A stretch of DNA of 64,000 nucleotides, taken from Bin5 sp965208965. Lineage in GTDB: Bacteria > Chloroflexota > Anaerolineae > Caldilineales > Caldilineaceae. The notes below the pieces were generated by a model, which saw only the letters and a list, made by a program, of their open reading frames with translations, did not search any database and was not told the origin of the DNA. The translations under genes were made by a program, and so were the position numbers. The stretch is from contig OZ242384.1 in the NCBI GenBank assembly GCA_965208965.1, positions 4,030,001-4,094,000 on the forward strand, written 5' to 3'. Positions 1-7,561 of this stretch are shown piece by piece (within the stretch, counting starts at the first letter, position 1; every line of letters starts with the position of its first letter).

Positions 1-550
1 CACGGGCCTCTTCCCAAGCCATCAGCCGGAGCCCTGCGCCGTGCTCAATGGCTTGGCGCCAGGGCAGTGGATCTTCGATGGCGGGAAGCTGGCCGCGGCG
101 GCTCTGCTCGGCCGCCTCGCGAACAATTGCGCGCCAGCGTTCGTACTTTGACTGCAGCCTCGTTGCCGGACGCACCACCGTTCGACTGCTGATCACCGGT
201 ACAAAACGGCTCACGCCCAGTTCCGTTCCCTTTTGCAAGACCCACTCAAATCGCTCCCGTTTCAGCACGCACTGATATAGGGTCAACTGAACGCCGGGCT
301 CACTTCGCACCAGTTGCTTCGCCAGCACGCGACCCGTCGCATTCGCGGCGTCCAGGGAGTCAATTCGAGTAGGATAGGCCGCTCCGCTGCCGTCGAGAAG
401 CGTGATCACGCTGCCCGGCTCCAGGCGCAGGACGTTGCGCAGCTGGTGTGAAATTGGCGCCAGGTCGACTTGCCGGCCCGGCTCGGCATTCACGCCCGCC
501 AGGAAGAAACGGTTTCTGCCGCCGGATTCGCTGCACTCTTCACTCGGCAT
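1..550 (-). CDS. rsmE: 16S rRNA m3U1498 methyltransferase RsmE (3' end outside window)
   Basis: Methylates N3 of U1498 in 16S rRNA using SAM (SPOUT family). Reading the minus strand from the ATG at 550 gives 183 residues before the window edge; the family is about 240-250, so the C-terminal SAM-binding trefoil knot is mostly missing. Family features visible are an N-terminal RFFL, HQLRNVLRLEPG, KGTELGV around residue 105 and the EAAEQSRR segment near residue 147. The start lies inside the end of prmA (11-base overlap), so the two are translationally coupled, a common pairing in bacteria. Truncated only by the window. Confidence 0.93.
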   Translation of the reverse strand, partial: MPSEECSESGGRNRFFLAGVNAEPGRQVDLAPISHQLRNVLRLEPGSVITLLDGSGAAYPTRIDSLDAANATGRVLAKQLVRSEPGVQLTLYQCVLKRERFEWVLQKGTELGVSRFVPVISSRTVVRPATRLQSKYERWRAIVREAAEQSRRGQLPAIEDPLPWRQAIEHGAGLRLMAWEEAR

Positions 551-1517
551 TTTCTTTTCGCACCACCAGGGCGACCCAATCCGCCCTTTGTCTGCGCCCC
601 ACCTCCCGCAAACTGTGACGGGCCGCAGCCGACAAAACCATCTCCGACTTCTCCTCCAGGATGCCCGAGAGAATCAATAAGCCGCCCGGCGCGAGAGGTT
701 CGGCAAGAGAAACGTTCTCATAAGTCCCGTCGAACAGACCGACCAGGACCTCCGCAAGGATGTTGGCGGCGATAACCTGGAAGCGGCCTGGCTGCCCTGC
801 CGGAATCGACCCCTGCTCAATGTTCAAGGCTTCCGGTGAAAGAGCAATCCCGTTTCTCAAGGCGTTTTCCCTCGCAGCCCGGACCGCCAGGGGGTCGATG
901 TCTGTCGCCCAAACCGGTCTCGCGCCCAGATTTACCGCAACAATGGAAAGAACACCACTACCCGTTCCAACATCCAGAAACGAGTCTCCTGGCTGCACGC
1001 ACTCCTCAAGCGCGGCCACGCAAAGCCGCGTCGTCGGGTGCAGCCCAGTGCCAAACGCCATGCCCGGCTCAAGCCGCACCACGAGGTCGCCGGGCAGCGG
1101 CTCCGGCTTCTCCCATGCAGGTGTAAGCAGCACGCGCTGCCCAATGCGCATCGGCCTGTAGTGCCGCTTCCAGGCATGCGCCCAGTCTTCCTCCCTTACG
1201 GGCCGCACAACCGGTTCCGGCATAGGATAGAGTAGCCCCAGATGCCAAAGGCCCTCTTCAATCTCTCTCTGAATCCTTCTCCCACGCGGGCCCGGCTTCA
1301 GGTAAGTCTTGACTACCGTTTTGTACTGAGCCGCCACTGGATTTCCGAGATCATCATATCCGGTCGACTCCAGAACCGCGCCGCCGCCGGAAGCCTCGCC
1401 CGCGGCGCTGTCCTCGACCCAGTCGCCGCCGTTGCAGCGGTTGAACAGTTCAACGACGGCTTCAGCCGCTTCGCCGTCGACCTCTATCGCAATCTCGACC
1501 AGTTCATCCGGATTCAT
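540..1517 (-). CDS. prmA: Ribosomal protein L11 methyltransferase PrmA
   Basis: SAM-dependent class I methyltransferase that methylates ribosomal protein L11. The 325-residue product has the PrmA signature GMAFGTGLHPTT at about 152-163, the SAM-binding DVGTGSG at 182-188 and NILA at 252-255. I chose the ATG at 1517 (MNPDELVEIAIEV), where homology to the family's N-terminal domain begins; an in-frame ATG at 1580 would add 21 unlike residues. The ribosome site is weak (AAGG). It overlaps rsmE by 11 bases. A loop at about residues 30-50 (EDSAAGEASGGGA) is longer than usual and low in complexity. Confidence 0.93.
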   Translation of the reverse strand: MNPDELVEIAIEVDGEAAEAVVELFNRCNGGDWVEDSAAGEASGGGAVLESTGYDDLGNPVAAQYKTVVKTYLKPGPRGRRIQREIEEGLWHLGLLYPMPEPVVRPVREEDWAHAWKRHYRPMRIGQRVLLTPAWEKPEPLPGDLVVRLEPGMAFGTGLHPTTRLCVAALEECVQPGDSFLDVGTGSGVLSIVAVNLGARPVWATDIDPLAVRAARENALRNGIALSPEALNIEQGSIPAGQPGRFQVIAANILAEVLVGLFDGTYENVSLAEPLAPGGLLILSGILEEKSEMVLSAAARHSLREVGRRQRADWVALVVRKENAE

Positions 1518-1652
1518 TCGGAGTTGCCTTAGACCGCATGCAGTTCCCGGCGCGACCGTAGATACGCTATACTTCCTCAACTCAGCGGGACTCGGAGCTC
1601 AACTACCCTTCCGCTCCCAACTTGCGCCCTGAACTACCATCAAACCGAAGTC

Positions 1653-2561
1653 ATGAGCTTGCGCGCCAACTCCTACTTTAACCTCGCTCTCTGCATCCTG
1701 CTTTGGGCATCGATCCCGGTAGCTTCGAAGAAGATATTGGCAGAGTTGAACAATATACAGATGCTCTTCTACAGTACGGTTTTTTCGGCGCTTGCGCTAG
1801 GGGCGCTAGTCGCGGGGCAACGCAAGGCCGCCAGCCTGGTCCGGTTTTCTCTGCGTGACTACGCTCACATGGGCGGGCTGGGATTTTTGGGCGCGTTTCT
1901 CTACTACGTGCTTCTCTACGGAGCCTTTGCGCGCACCTCCGCCGCCGAAGGTTTTGTACTGGCCTACACGTGGCCCATCCTCGTCAGCCTGCTGGCCGTG
2001 ACGCTGTTGGGCCAGAAGCTTTCGGCTCTACGGCTGACTGCGATCGCGATCAGTTTCTGTGGCGTCGCAGCAGTTGTTACCCGGGGGCGGATGTTGGAGT
2101 TTCAGATGGAGAATCTGGCTGGAAACCTGCTGGCCCTGTGTGGGGCCCTCGTTTTCGCCCTATTCTCAGTACTGGGCAGACGTGCAACCTACGACCTGAC
2201 GCTTGCCGCATTTGTCTACTTCTGCACCGCTCTTGTCTGCGCGGGAGCGACAATCTTCATTTCAGGGCAGCTGCCGCTGCCTTCTCTTTCCGTCTGGGGC
2301 TGGATACTTTACAACGGGCTGCTGGTAAACGGGGTCAGCTACTTGTTCTGGTTCAGAGCCCTGGAACATGGGGACACGTTTGTCGTGTCCAATCTGCTCT
2401 ATCTCACGCCGGCACTCTCCCTGCCGCTTGTCAGGTTGTTCTTGAATGAACCTGTGGAGTGGTCGGCGGTATCGGGGTTGATATTGATAGTATTCGGAAT
2501 TCTACTCCAGTCCTGGCCCAAGCTGGCAGCGGCAATCCGATCCCGATCCCCCGACGATTGA
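1653..2561 (+). CDS. EamA/DMT-family transporter, 10 TM
   Basis: Inner-membrane drug/metabolite transporter superfamily protein of 302 residues, with about ten hydrophobic helices in two EamA repeats of five (roughly residues 5-140 and 150-290). The second repeat opens with GNLLALCGALVFALFSVLGR, typical of the family. Members export amino acids, metabolites or drugs; the substrate cannot be read from sequence. The gene lies alone on the plus strand, between the minus-strand prmA and dnaJ. A TATACT hexamer at 1568-1573 could be its -10 box, but no good -35 is seen. Confidence 0.85.
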   Translation: MSLRANSYFNLALCILLWASIPVASKKILAELNNIQMLFYSTVFSALALGALVAGQRKAASLVRFSLRDYAHMGGLGFLGAFLYYVLLYGAFARTSAAEGFVLAYTWPILVSLLAVTLLGQKLSALRLTAIAISFCGVAAVVTRGRMLEFQMENLAGNLLALCGALVFALFSVLGRRATYDLTLAAFVYFCTALVCAGATIFISGQLPLPSLSVWGWILYNGLLVNGVSYLFWFRALEHGDTFVVSNLLYLTPALSLPLVRLFLNEPVEWSAVSGLILIVFGILLQSWPKLAAAIRSRSPDD

Positions 2562-2611
2562 AACGAAAGCCCTCGCCGAGGGAGAGCTCTTGCATGCAGA
2601 CAAGCCTCGTC

Positions 2612-3733
2612 CTATTCCGGCCTCAGAATCCGGTCCAGGAGGCCGCGTCGCGGCGCATTCACGTCATCGCCTAGGCTGTCAGCCAGTTGACGCATCAGCA
2701 CTTCCTGCTCTTCCGTCAGGCCGGTTGGCGTGACCAGCTTAACCGTGATGATCATGTCTCCTCGCCCGCTGCGCTGCAGACGGGCAATTCCCATGCCCGC
2801 TTTGCGAAAACTCCTTCCTGTCTGCGTCCCGGCAGGTATTACGAAACTCTCCGTCCCGCCCCCCAGAGTTGGGATTTCGACCGTTGCGCCGAGAGTTGCC
2901 TGAGCAATGCTGACGGGCAGTTCCAGATGAATGTCAAACTCATCACGCAGAAACTCCGGATGGTCCTCAACGTTGATCATAACGTAGAGGTTCCCGCGCG
3001 GCCCTCCTAACATGCCGGCCTCGCCCTCCCCTGCCAGGCGGATACGCGTTCCATTGTCGACACCGGCAGGCACATTGACTTTGATTTTGCGGGTTACCTG
3101 AACTCGTTTGCGACCGTTGCACCGGCTGCAGGCTGTTGAAATGACTTCGCCTTCGCCATTGCAGGCGGGGCAAGTCGTTGCCGTCACAATCGTTCCAAAA
3201 AGAGGACTTTGCTGACGCCGCTGCACTTCGCCGCTGCCGCCGCAGGTCTCACATCGAACGGGTGAAGTGCCGGGCTCGGCGCCGCTGCCCTGACAATACT
3301 CGCAGTCCTCCATGCGCGGCACATCTATCTCTTTCTGCGTGCCAAAGACAGCGTCTTCGAAGCTCAAACTGACATCTACCCGCAGGTCGGCCCCGCGGCG
3401 GGGGGCCCGCCGGTTCCCGCGCCCCATGCCGCCAAATCCGAAGACCTCTTCGAAAATGCTGCCCAGGTCGCCGAATCCCTGGCTGAAGTCGCTGAAGCCG
3501 CCCGATCCGCCCAGCCCGGAATGCCCAAAACGGTCATAGACTGCCCTCTTCTGCGGGTCGCTCAAGATCTGATAGGCTTCGTTAATCTCCTTGAACTTGG
3601 CCTCGGCATCGGCATCAGGATTGACGTCCGGGTGATACTGCTGTGCCAGTTTGCGGAAGGCCCGTTTGAGCGTCTGTTCATCAGCGCCCCGTTGGATGCC
3701 AAGCACTTCGTAATAGTCGCGCTTTTCGCTCAT
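2612..3733 (-). CDS. dnaJ: Chaperone DnaJ
   Basis: Type I Hsp40 co-chaperone of DnaK, 373 residues, full length. The J domain (5-70) has the HPD triad at residues 34-36. A Gly/Phe-rich stretch follows (FGHSGLGGSGGFSDFSQGFG), then four CxxCxGx(G/K) zinc repeats (CEYCQGSG, CETCGGSG, CPACNGEG, CSRCNGRK) and the C-terminal substrate-binding domain. No dnaK or grpE is adjacent, and I found no CIRCE operator (TTAGCACTC-N9-GAGTGCTAA). The small membrane protein gene ends 4 bases upstream, suggesting co-transcription from coaE. Confidence 0.97.
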   Translation of the reverse strand: MSEKRDYYEVLGIQRGADEQTLKRAFRKLAQQYHPDVNPDADAEAKFKEINEAYQILSDPQKRAVYDRFGHSGLGGSGGFSDFSQGFGDLGSIFEEVFGFGGMGRGNRRAPRRGADLRVDVSLSFEDAVFGTQKEIDVPRMEDCEYCQGSGAEPGTSPVRCETCGGSGEVQRRQQSPLFGTIVTATTCPACNGEGEVISTACSRCNGRKRVQVTRKIKVNVPAGVDNGTRIRLAGEGEAGMLGGPRGNLYVMINVEDHPEFLRDEFDIHLELPVSIAQATLGATVEIPTLGGGTESFVIPAGTQTGRSFRKAGMGIARLQRSGRGDMIITVKLVTPTGLTEEQEVLMRQLADSLGDDVNAPRRGLLDRILRPE

Positions 3734-3737
3734 GAAG

Positions 3738-3929
3738 CTATTCCCAACTTATAATCCAGGCGCACAGTCCGGCCAGGCCAACGGTTACTCCGATTAATGC
3801 TGCCCATTGCGCGCCGCCAAAACCAACGCCCCGCGCGCTGAACAACAGTATCACGACAAAGCCGATTGCGAGTACGGCCCAGTTGGACAAGACTGTGTGG
3901 TCGGCCCAGAATCGTTTCAAAAAGTCCAT
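3738..3929 (-). CDS. Small two-helix membrane protein, unknown function
   Basis: A 63-residue protein starting MDFLKRFWADHT, with two predicted membrane helices (about 17-34 and 40-60) joined by the short loop SARGVGFGGAQW. I do not recognise the family. The ATG at 3929 is preferred over one at 3956 because AAAGGAG lies 11 bases upstream and the longer form would overlap coaE. It sits between coaE and dnaJ with gaps of 16 and 4 bases, so it is probably in the same operon. A single-pass small protein helping a chaperone or membrane process is possible, but nothing supports a specific role. Confidence 0.7.
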   Translation of the reverse strand: MDFLKRFWADHTVLSNWAVLAIGFVVILLFSARGVGFGGAQWAALIGVTVGLAGLCAWIISWE

Positions 3930-3945
3930 GATTGCCAGGACTCCT

Positions 3946-4578
3946 TTAACGCGCAAGTGTCATCATGCGCCGCGGGTAACGTCGTTTCAGGTCTTCCCAG
4001 ATGGCGTCGAGCTGGGCGTGCAGTTCCGCAAGATCGCCGTCGTTCTCGATGACGCGATCGGCCTGGTTCACCTTGGCAGCCTGCGGGGGTTGCAGATCGA
4101 TCATGCGGCGAGCTTCCGTCTCTTCCATGCGCCGGGTCTCCAGAAGACGCCGCAGCTGCGTCGCCAGGCTTGACGTGACCACCCAGATTTCATCGCAAAG
4201 GGTGGACATCAACCCGGCTTCAAGCAGCTTGATTGCTTCCAGGACGATCACAGGTGAATCGTTTTCGTAGATTTCCTGCTTGCCCAGATCAAAGATCTTG
4301 GGGTGGACGATTTTTTCCAGCCTGCCCAGGTCAATTGGATTAGAGAAGACGATTTTGCCAAGCTTTTTGCGATCGATGGCTCCGTCTTCCCCCAAAATCT
4401 CCCGGCCGAAAGTGCGTACAACCGCATCATAGGCCTGGCCGCCCGGCTCGATCACGCGGTGGCCGAGTTTGTCGGCGTCAATGATAAAGGCACATTTCTC
4501 CATTAGATAGTTGAGAATGGTGCTCTTGCCCGTGGCGATATTTCCCGTCAGCCCGATTACCAGCGATCTTCGCGACAT
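3946..4578 (-). CDS. coaE: Dephospho-CoA kinase CoaE
   Basis: Last step of coenzyme A synthesis: phosphorylates the 3'-OH of dephospho-CoA using ATP, in the cytoplasm. 210 residues, usual length. The P-loop GLTGNIATGKST is at residues 9-20; the substrate-side ADKLGH lies near residue 35, and R/K-rich LID residues (LLETRRMEETEAR) come near residue 145. It appears to lead an operon with the small membrane protein and dnaJ, and has its own promoter (4622-4651). Confidence 0.95.
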   Translation of the reverse strand: MSRRSLVIGLTGNIATGKSTILNYLMEKCAFIIDADKLGHRVIEPGGQAYDAVVRTFGREILGEDGAIDRKKLGKIVFSNPIDLGRLEKIVHPKIFDLGKQEIYENDSPVIVLEAIKLLEAGLMSTLCDEIWVVTSSLATQLRRLLETRRMEETEARRMIDLQPPQAAKVNQADRVIENDGDLAELHAQLDAIWEDLKRRYPRRMMTLAR

Positions 4579-4621
4579 TTCCGATTAAGCCCTTTACAGA
4601 TGGTTGTCCCGATTGAGCCCT

Positions 4622-4651
4622 ATTTTAGCTGAAAACCCGGACCGCTGACAA
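4622..4651 (-). promoter_or_regulatory. Predicted sigma70 promoter of coaE, overlapping a 14-bp palindrome
   Basis: Read on the minus strand: -35 TTGTCA (4651-4646), 18-bp spacer, -10 TAAAAT (4627-4622); five of six consensus bases in each box. The start site would be near 4615, about 37 bases before the coaE ATG. The -35 box is half of a perfect palindrome, TGACAAGCTTGTCA, at 4646-4659, which also covers the stop codon of the upstream ABC-F gene. Confidence 0.6.
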
Positions 4652-4656
4652 GCTTG

Positions 4657-6789
4657 TCATGCTGCCAGGGCCGCCCATTCCTCCATGAGTTCCTCCAGCC
4701 TGAGAGAGACTGCCCTGTGCCGGTCCTGCAACGTCCGCAACTCATTCAGATCCTGAGTGGCGCTCGCCTGGGCCATGCTTTCCTCTATTTCTTTCAACCT
4801 GCTCTCCATGCGCACGACCCTTTCCTCAGTTTCTGCCACAGCCTGTTCATGACGTTCTGCACGCCGCCGCCGCCGTCGAACCTCTCTTTGCCGGTCCCAC
4901 TCCTCCTCGGCAGCGGTCGGCACGACCTCTGCCGGGTCATGAGTGTTCTCTCTTTCAACGTTAAGCCTTTCCGCCTGCCACTGCCTCCAGGTGCCTTTGA
5001 ACACATCCAGCTTGCCGGCCTTGCCCTTTGTTCCAGGTGTCGCCTGCCAAATCTGCGTGGCCAAAGCGTCAATGAGGGCACGGTCATGTGTGACGAGCAG
5101 AATGGTCCCGTCGAATTGACGCAGAGCGTCCTGAAGTATCTCCTGGCTGTCGAGGTCCAGATGGTTAGTCGGTTCGTCCAGAAGCAGGAAGTTGGCGCCC
5201 TGAAGTGTGAGCCGCGCCAGCGCGATGCGGCTGCGCTGTCCTCCTGAGAGGCTCTCAATGCTCTGGTAGACTTCATCCCCCTTGAAGAGAAACTGGCCCA
5301 GGAAAGTCCGCGCCCTCTCAGTGGGAAGCCGCTTGATTTCAAGCAAGGCGTCGAGGACGGTCTGGCCGCCTTTCATCAAGCCGTAGCCGCTGCCGATGTG
5401 CCGTTGGGCAAGATAGCCCAGATCAACCGAAGCGCCCAACTCCACCCGGCCGCCGAGAGGTTCCAGCTCCTCCAGGACAGTGCGCACGAAGGTCGTCTTG
5501 CCCGCGCCGTTAGGGCCGATAAGAGCTGCGACCTGTCCTCGATAGAGGTCGAGGTCGGGTACATCCAGAATCGGCGTATCGGTCGGGGAGAGGCTGCGCA
5601 TGGGACGCAAGCGTCCCTGACGAACCTGTCGCCCGGACCCGAGGTCATTTGACTGGAAAAGTGTCGCTTCCGGCTCATCTGACGACGGCTGGACTTCTCC
5701 GGCTCCTGTCCAACCAGGCGCCTGCTGCGGTGAACTGTCAGAACCGGCACCTGTTTCGTTGGAGCCATTCATATACCCGGCAATCAACTTGCGCGTACGC
5801 AAAACAAGGTCCCCGCCGCGGGAGGCCGCGCGCAGAGGAAGCCGGATGAACTGGTCCGTCGGAGGCGGCGGCAGGGCTTCTTCTTTGAGGAACCTCTTCA
5901 GCCTCGTCTCTCTTCCCTGGGCTTCTTTGGTCCGCTGGCCCGCCTTGTAGCGCCGCACAAAGGCCTGTGTCTCGCGAACGAACTCCTGCTGGCGTTCATA
6001 TTCTTTTCGCCAGCGGGCACGCCGCTCCTCACGCTGCAAACGGTAGTGGCTGTAGTTGCCGCGGTAGGCTTCCACGCGGCGGTGCGCAAGGTCCCATATC
6101 CTGGTTGCAACCGTATCGAGAAAGTACCTGTCGTGGGAAACGACGATCAGGGCACCTTTCCACCCGGTCAGGACACCTTCCAGCCAGGCCATAGACCGCA
6201 CGTCCAGGTGATTAGTAGGCTCGTCCAGCAGCAGCAGGTCCGGCTCTTCGAGGAGCAGACGGCCCAGACAAGCTCGCGTTCGCTGGCCCCCGCTGAGATG
6301 GGACAACGGCGCCTGCCAAAGGGACTCGTGCAGGCCTAGACCGCCAAGGACGAAGCGAATCCGCTGGTCAATGGCGTAGCCGCCGGCCCGTTCAAACGCC
6401 TCCTGTTGCAGGCCGTAACGCGAAATCAGCCCCGCCAGCTCCTGATCGTTGTGCGCCAGGTCCGTCATTTTTGCTTCCAGGCGGCGAAGTTGCTCCCCTT
6501 CGGCCAGCAGGTCGGCGAAAACGGATTTCAGGTCCTCGAAAAGGGTGCGATTTCCGGCCGGCGGCGGGTCTTGCGAAAGGTAGCCAATCCGCGTCCCATG
6601 CGCGATGAAGAGCTCGCCGCCGACAGTGGTGTCAAACCGACCCAGCGCCCTGAGCAGGCTTGTTTTGCCGGCGCCGTTGTGTCCAAACAGGCCAATCCTG
6701 TCCCCGTACTCGATGCGGACACTCACATCTTCGAGCACGTCGAGATCGCCGTAGTTCTTGTTGATTTCGTTGGCAACCAGGAGACTCAT
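4657..6789 (-). CDS. ABC-F family ATPase (ribosome-associated, no membrane domain)
   Basis: 710 residues, two ABC ATPase domains in one chain and no membrane helices, as in ABC-F translation factors (EttA/Uup/antibiotic-resistance types). The first Walker A GHNGAGKT is at 36-43, followed by signature LSGGQRTR and Walker B LLLLDEPTNHLD. The second domain has GPNGAGKT, LSGGQRSR and FLLLDEPTNHLD. A charged coiled-coil region lies at the C-terminus (RRRRRRAERHEQAVAETEER onward). The interdomain linker carries an extra low-complexity stretch (SNETGAGSDSSPQQAPG...). The start at 6789 (MSLLVANEINKNYG) is where homology begins. Subfamily cannot be assigned by eye. Confidence 0.93.
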   Translation of the reverse strand: MSLLVANEINKNYGDLDVLEDVSVRIEYGDRIGLFGHNGAGKTSLLRALGRFDTTVGGELFIAHGTRIGYLSQDPPPAGNRTLFEDLKSVFADLLAEGEQLRRLEAKMTDLAHNDQELAGLISRYGLQQEAFERAGGYAIDQRIRFVLGGLGLHESLWQAPLSHLSGGQRTRACLGRLLLEEPDLLLLDEPTNHLDVRSMAWLEGVLTGWKGALIVVSHDRYFLDTVATRIWDLAHRRVEAYRGNYSHYRLQREERRARWRKEYERQQEFVRETQAFVRRYKAGQRTKEAQGRETRLKRFLKEEALPPPPTDQFIRLPLRAASRGGDLVLRTRKLIAGYMNGSNETGAGSDSSPQQAPGWTGAGEVQPSSDEPEATLFQSNDLGSGRQVRQGRLRPMRSLSPTDTPILDVPDLDLYRGQVAALIGPNGAGKTTFVRTVLEELEPLGGRVELGASVDLGYLAQRHIGSGYGLMKGGQTVLDALLEIKRLPTERARTFLGQFLFKGDEVYQSIESLSGGQRSRIALARLTLQGANFLLLDEPTNHLDLDSQEILQDALRQFDGTILLVTHDRALIDALATQIWQATPGTKGKAGKLDVFKGTWRQWQAERLNVERENTHDPAEVVPTAAEEEWDRQREVRRRRRRAERHEQAVAETEERVVRMESRLKEIEESMAQASATQDLNELRTLQDRHRAVSLRLEELMEEWAALAA

Positions 6790-7174
6790 GCGAAGGGTAA
6801 GGCAAAGTTGTAGAAACACACAGAAACGCCAAACCGCTTCCTCATCCCAGGATGGTGTTCCTCAGTCCAAGGGAAAGGGTAACAGTCTGGCTACTTAGGC
6901 GGATTGTATCACATACTAGACAAATCGACGATTCCCGCCGCTGTAAGGGCAGTCTCAGTTTCGCCGCCTACGGACTGCAGCTGATCGAAAGCCTTCCCAC
7001 AGGTGTTTTGGCACAATTTGGCATGCTTTTAGGGGCCCCCCGTTCCGTGCAACCGTTCGGTAGTGAATGTTCTGAAGACTTTTGTCAGGTAACGGCAGGT
7101 TTTCAGGAGGCCCCAGGGCATACGCAGATGGTCTGGAATGCCTATATTTCCGAGGATGGCCAGAGGGTCCGCAG
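6790..7174. other. Intergenic stretch without a recognisable gene
   Basis: Between the ABC-F start and the repeat at 7175. Several frames are open for 60-110 codons, but none shows family likeness, membrane pattern or a good ribosome site, so I call none. The stretch presumably carries the ABC-F promoter; TACAAT can be read on the minus strand near 6905, but no matching -35 is seen. Confidence 0.5.
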
Positions 7175-7232
7175 AGGCGAGGAGTGAGTGGAGAGGAGTG
7201 AGCGGCGTGAGGCGGCGGGTGAAGGGGGGAGC
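7175..7232. repeat. Dispersed intergenic repeat, copy A (58 bp)
   Basis: A purine-rich G+A segment that aligns without gaps to 32893-32950 with 50 of 58 bases identical (hand count). The core GTGGAGAGGAGTGAG is identical in both copies. Both lie in non-coding sequence upstream of plus-strand operons (liv and ars). No flanking direct repeats were noticed. Confidence 0.75.
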
Positions 7233-7331
7233 ATCCGAGGGGCGGAATGGGCGTGTTGAGGGCTTGCACGAGAGATGGCGAGAGATTGGCAAGAGTTTGG
7301 AGGTGCTTTGGCGGGGCGAGCGTGGGCGTGG

Positions 7332-7353
7332 GCATGGCCAGGCCTGGCCATGC
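7332..7353. repeat. Perfect 22-bp palindrome
   Basis: Each half is GCATGGCCAGG read on opposite strands, with the centre between 7342 and 7343. It lies about 65 bp upstream of the liv promoter -35 box. It could be a repressor site or a cruciform/hairpin; no protein can be assigned. Confidence 0.65.
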
Positions 7354-7415
7354 GCTTCGGGCAGCTTCTCGAGAATTATCCGAGGTAAGATGCAATTGCC
7401 CCTGGAATCTGGGCT

Positions 7416-7445
7416 TTGCCCGATTTCATTCGACTATTCTATAAT
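7416..7445 (+). promoter_or_regulatory. Predicted sigma70 promoter of the liv-type operon
   Basis: -35 TTGCCC (7416-7421), 18-bp spacer, perfect -10 TATAAT (7440-7445). Transcription would start near 7452, giving a leader of about 110 bases before the substrate-binding protein gene. Confidence 0.7.
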
Positions 7446-7561
7446 TGTTTGCGCGGGAGTTCCGTTTTTGGAACATTCCAAACACAATTCTACATTTTTT
7501 TTCGGAAGCAGGGACAAAAGAATCAATTCACTTAGAGTGCAATTTGACCAAGGAGGTCCAA

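Noticed and set aside
3734..3760. Possible CIRCE or heat-shock promoter for dnaJ
   Set aside because: No TTAGCACTC-type dyad is present, and the 4-base gap to the upstream gene suggests read-through from coaE.
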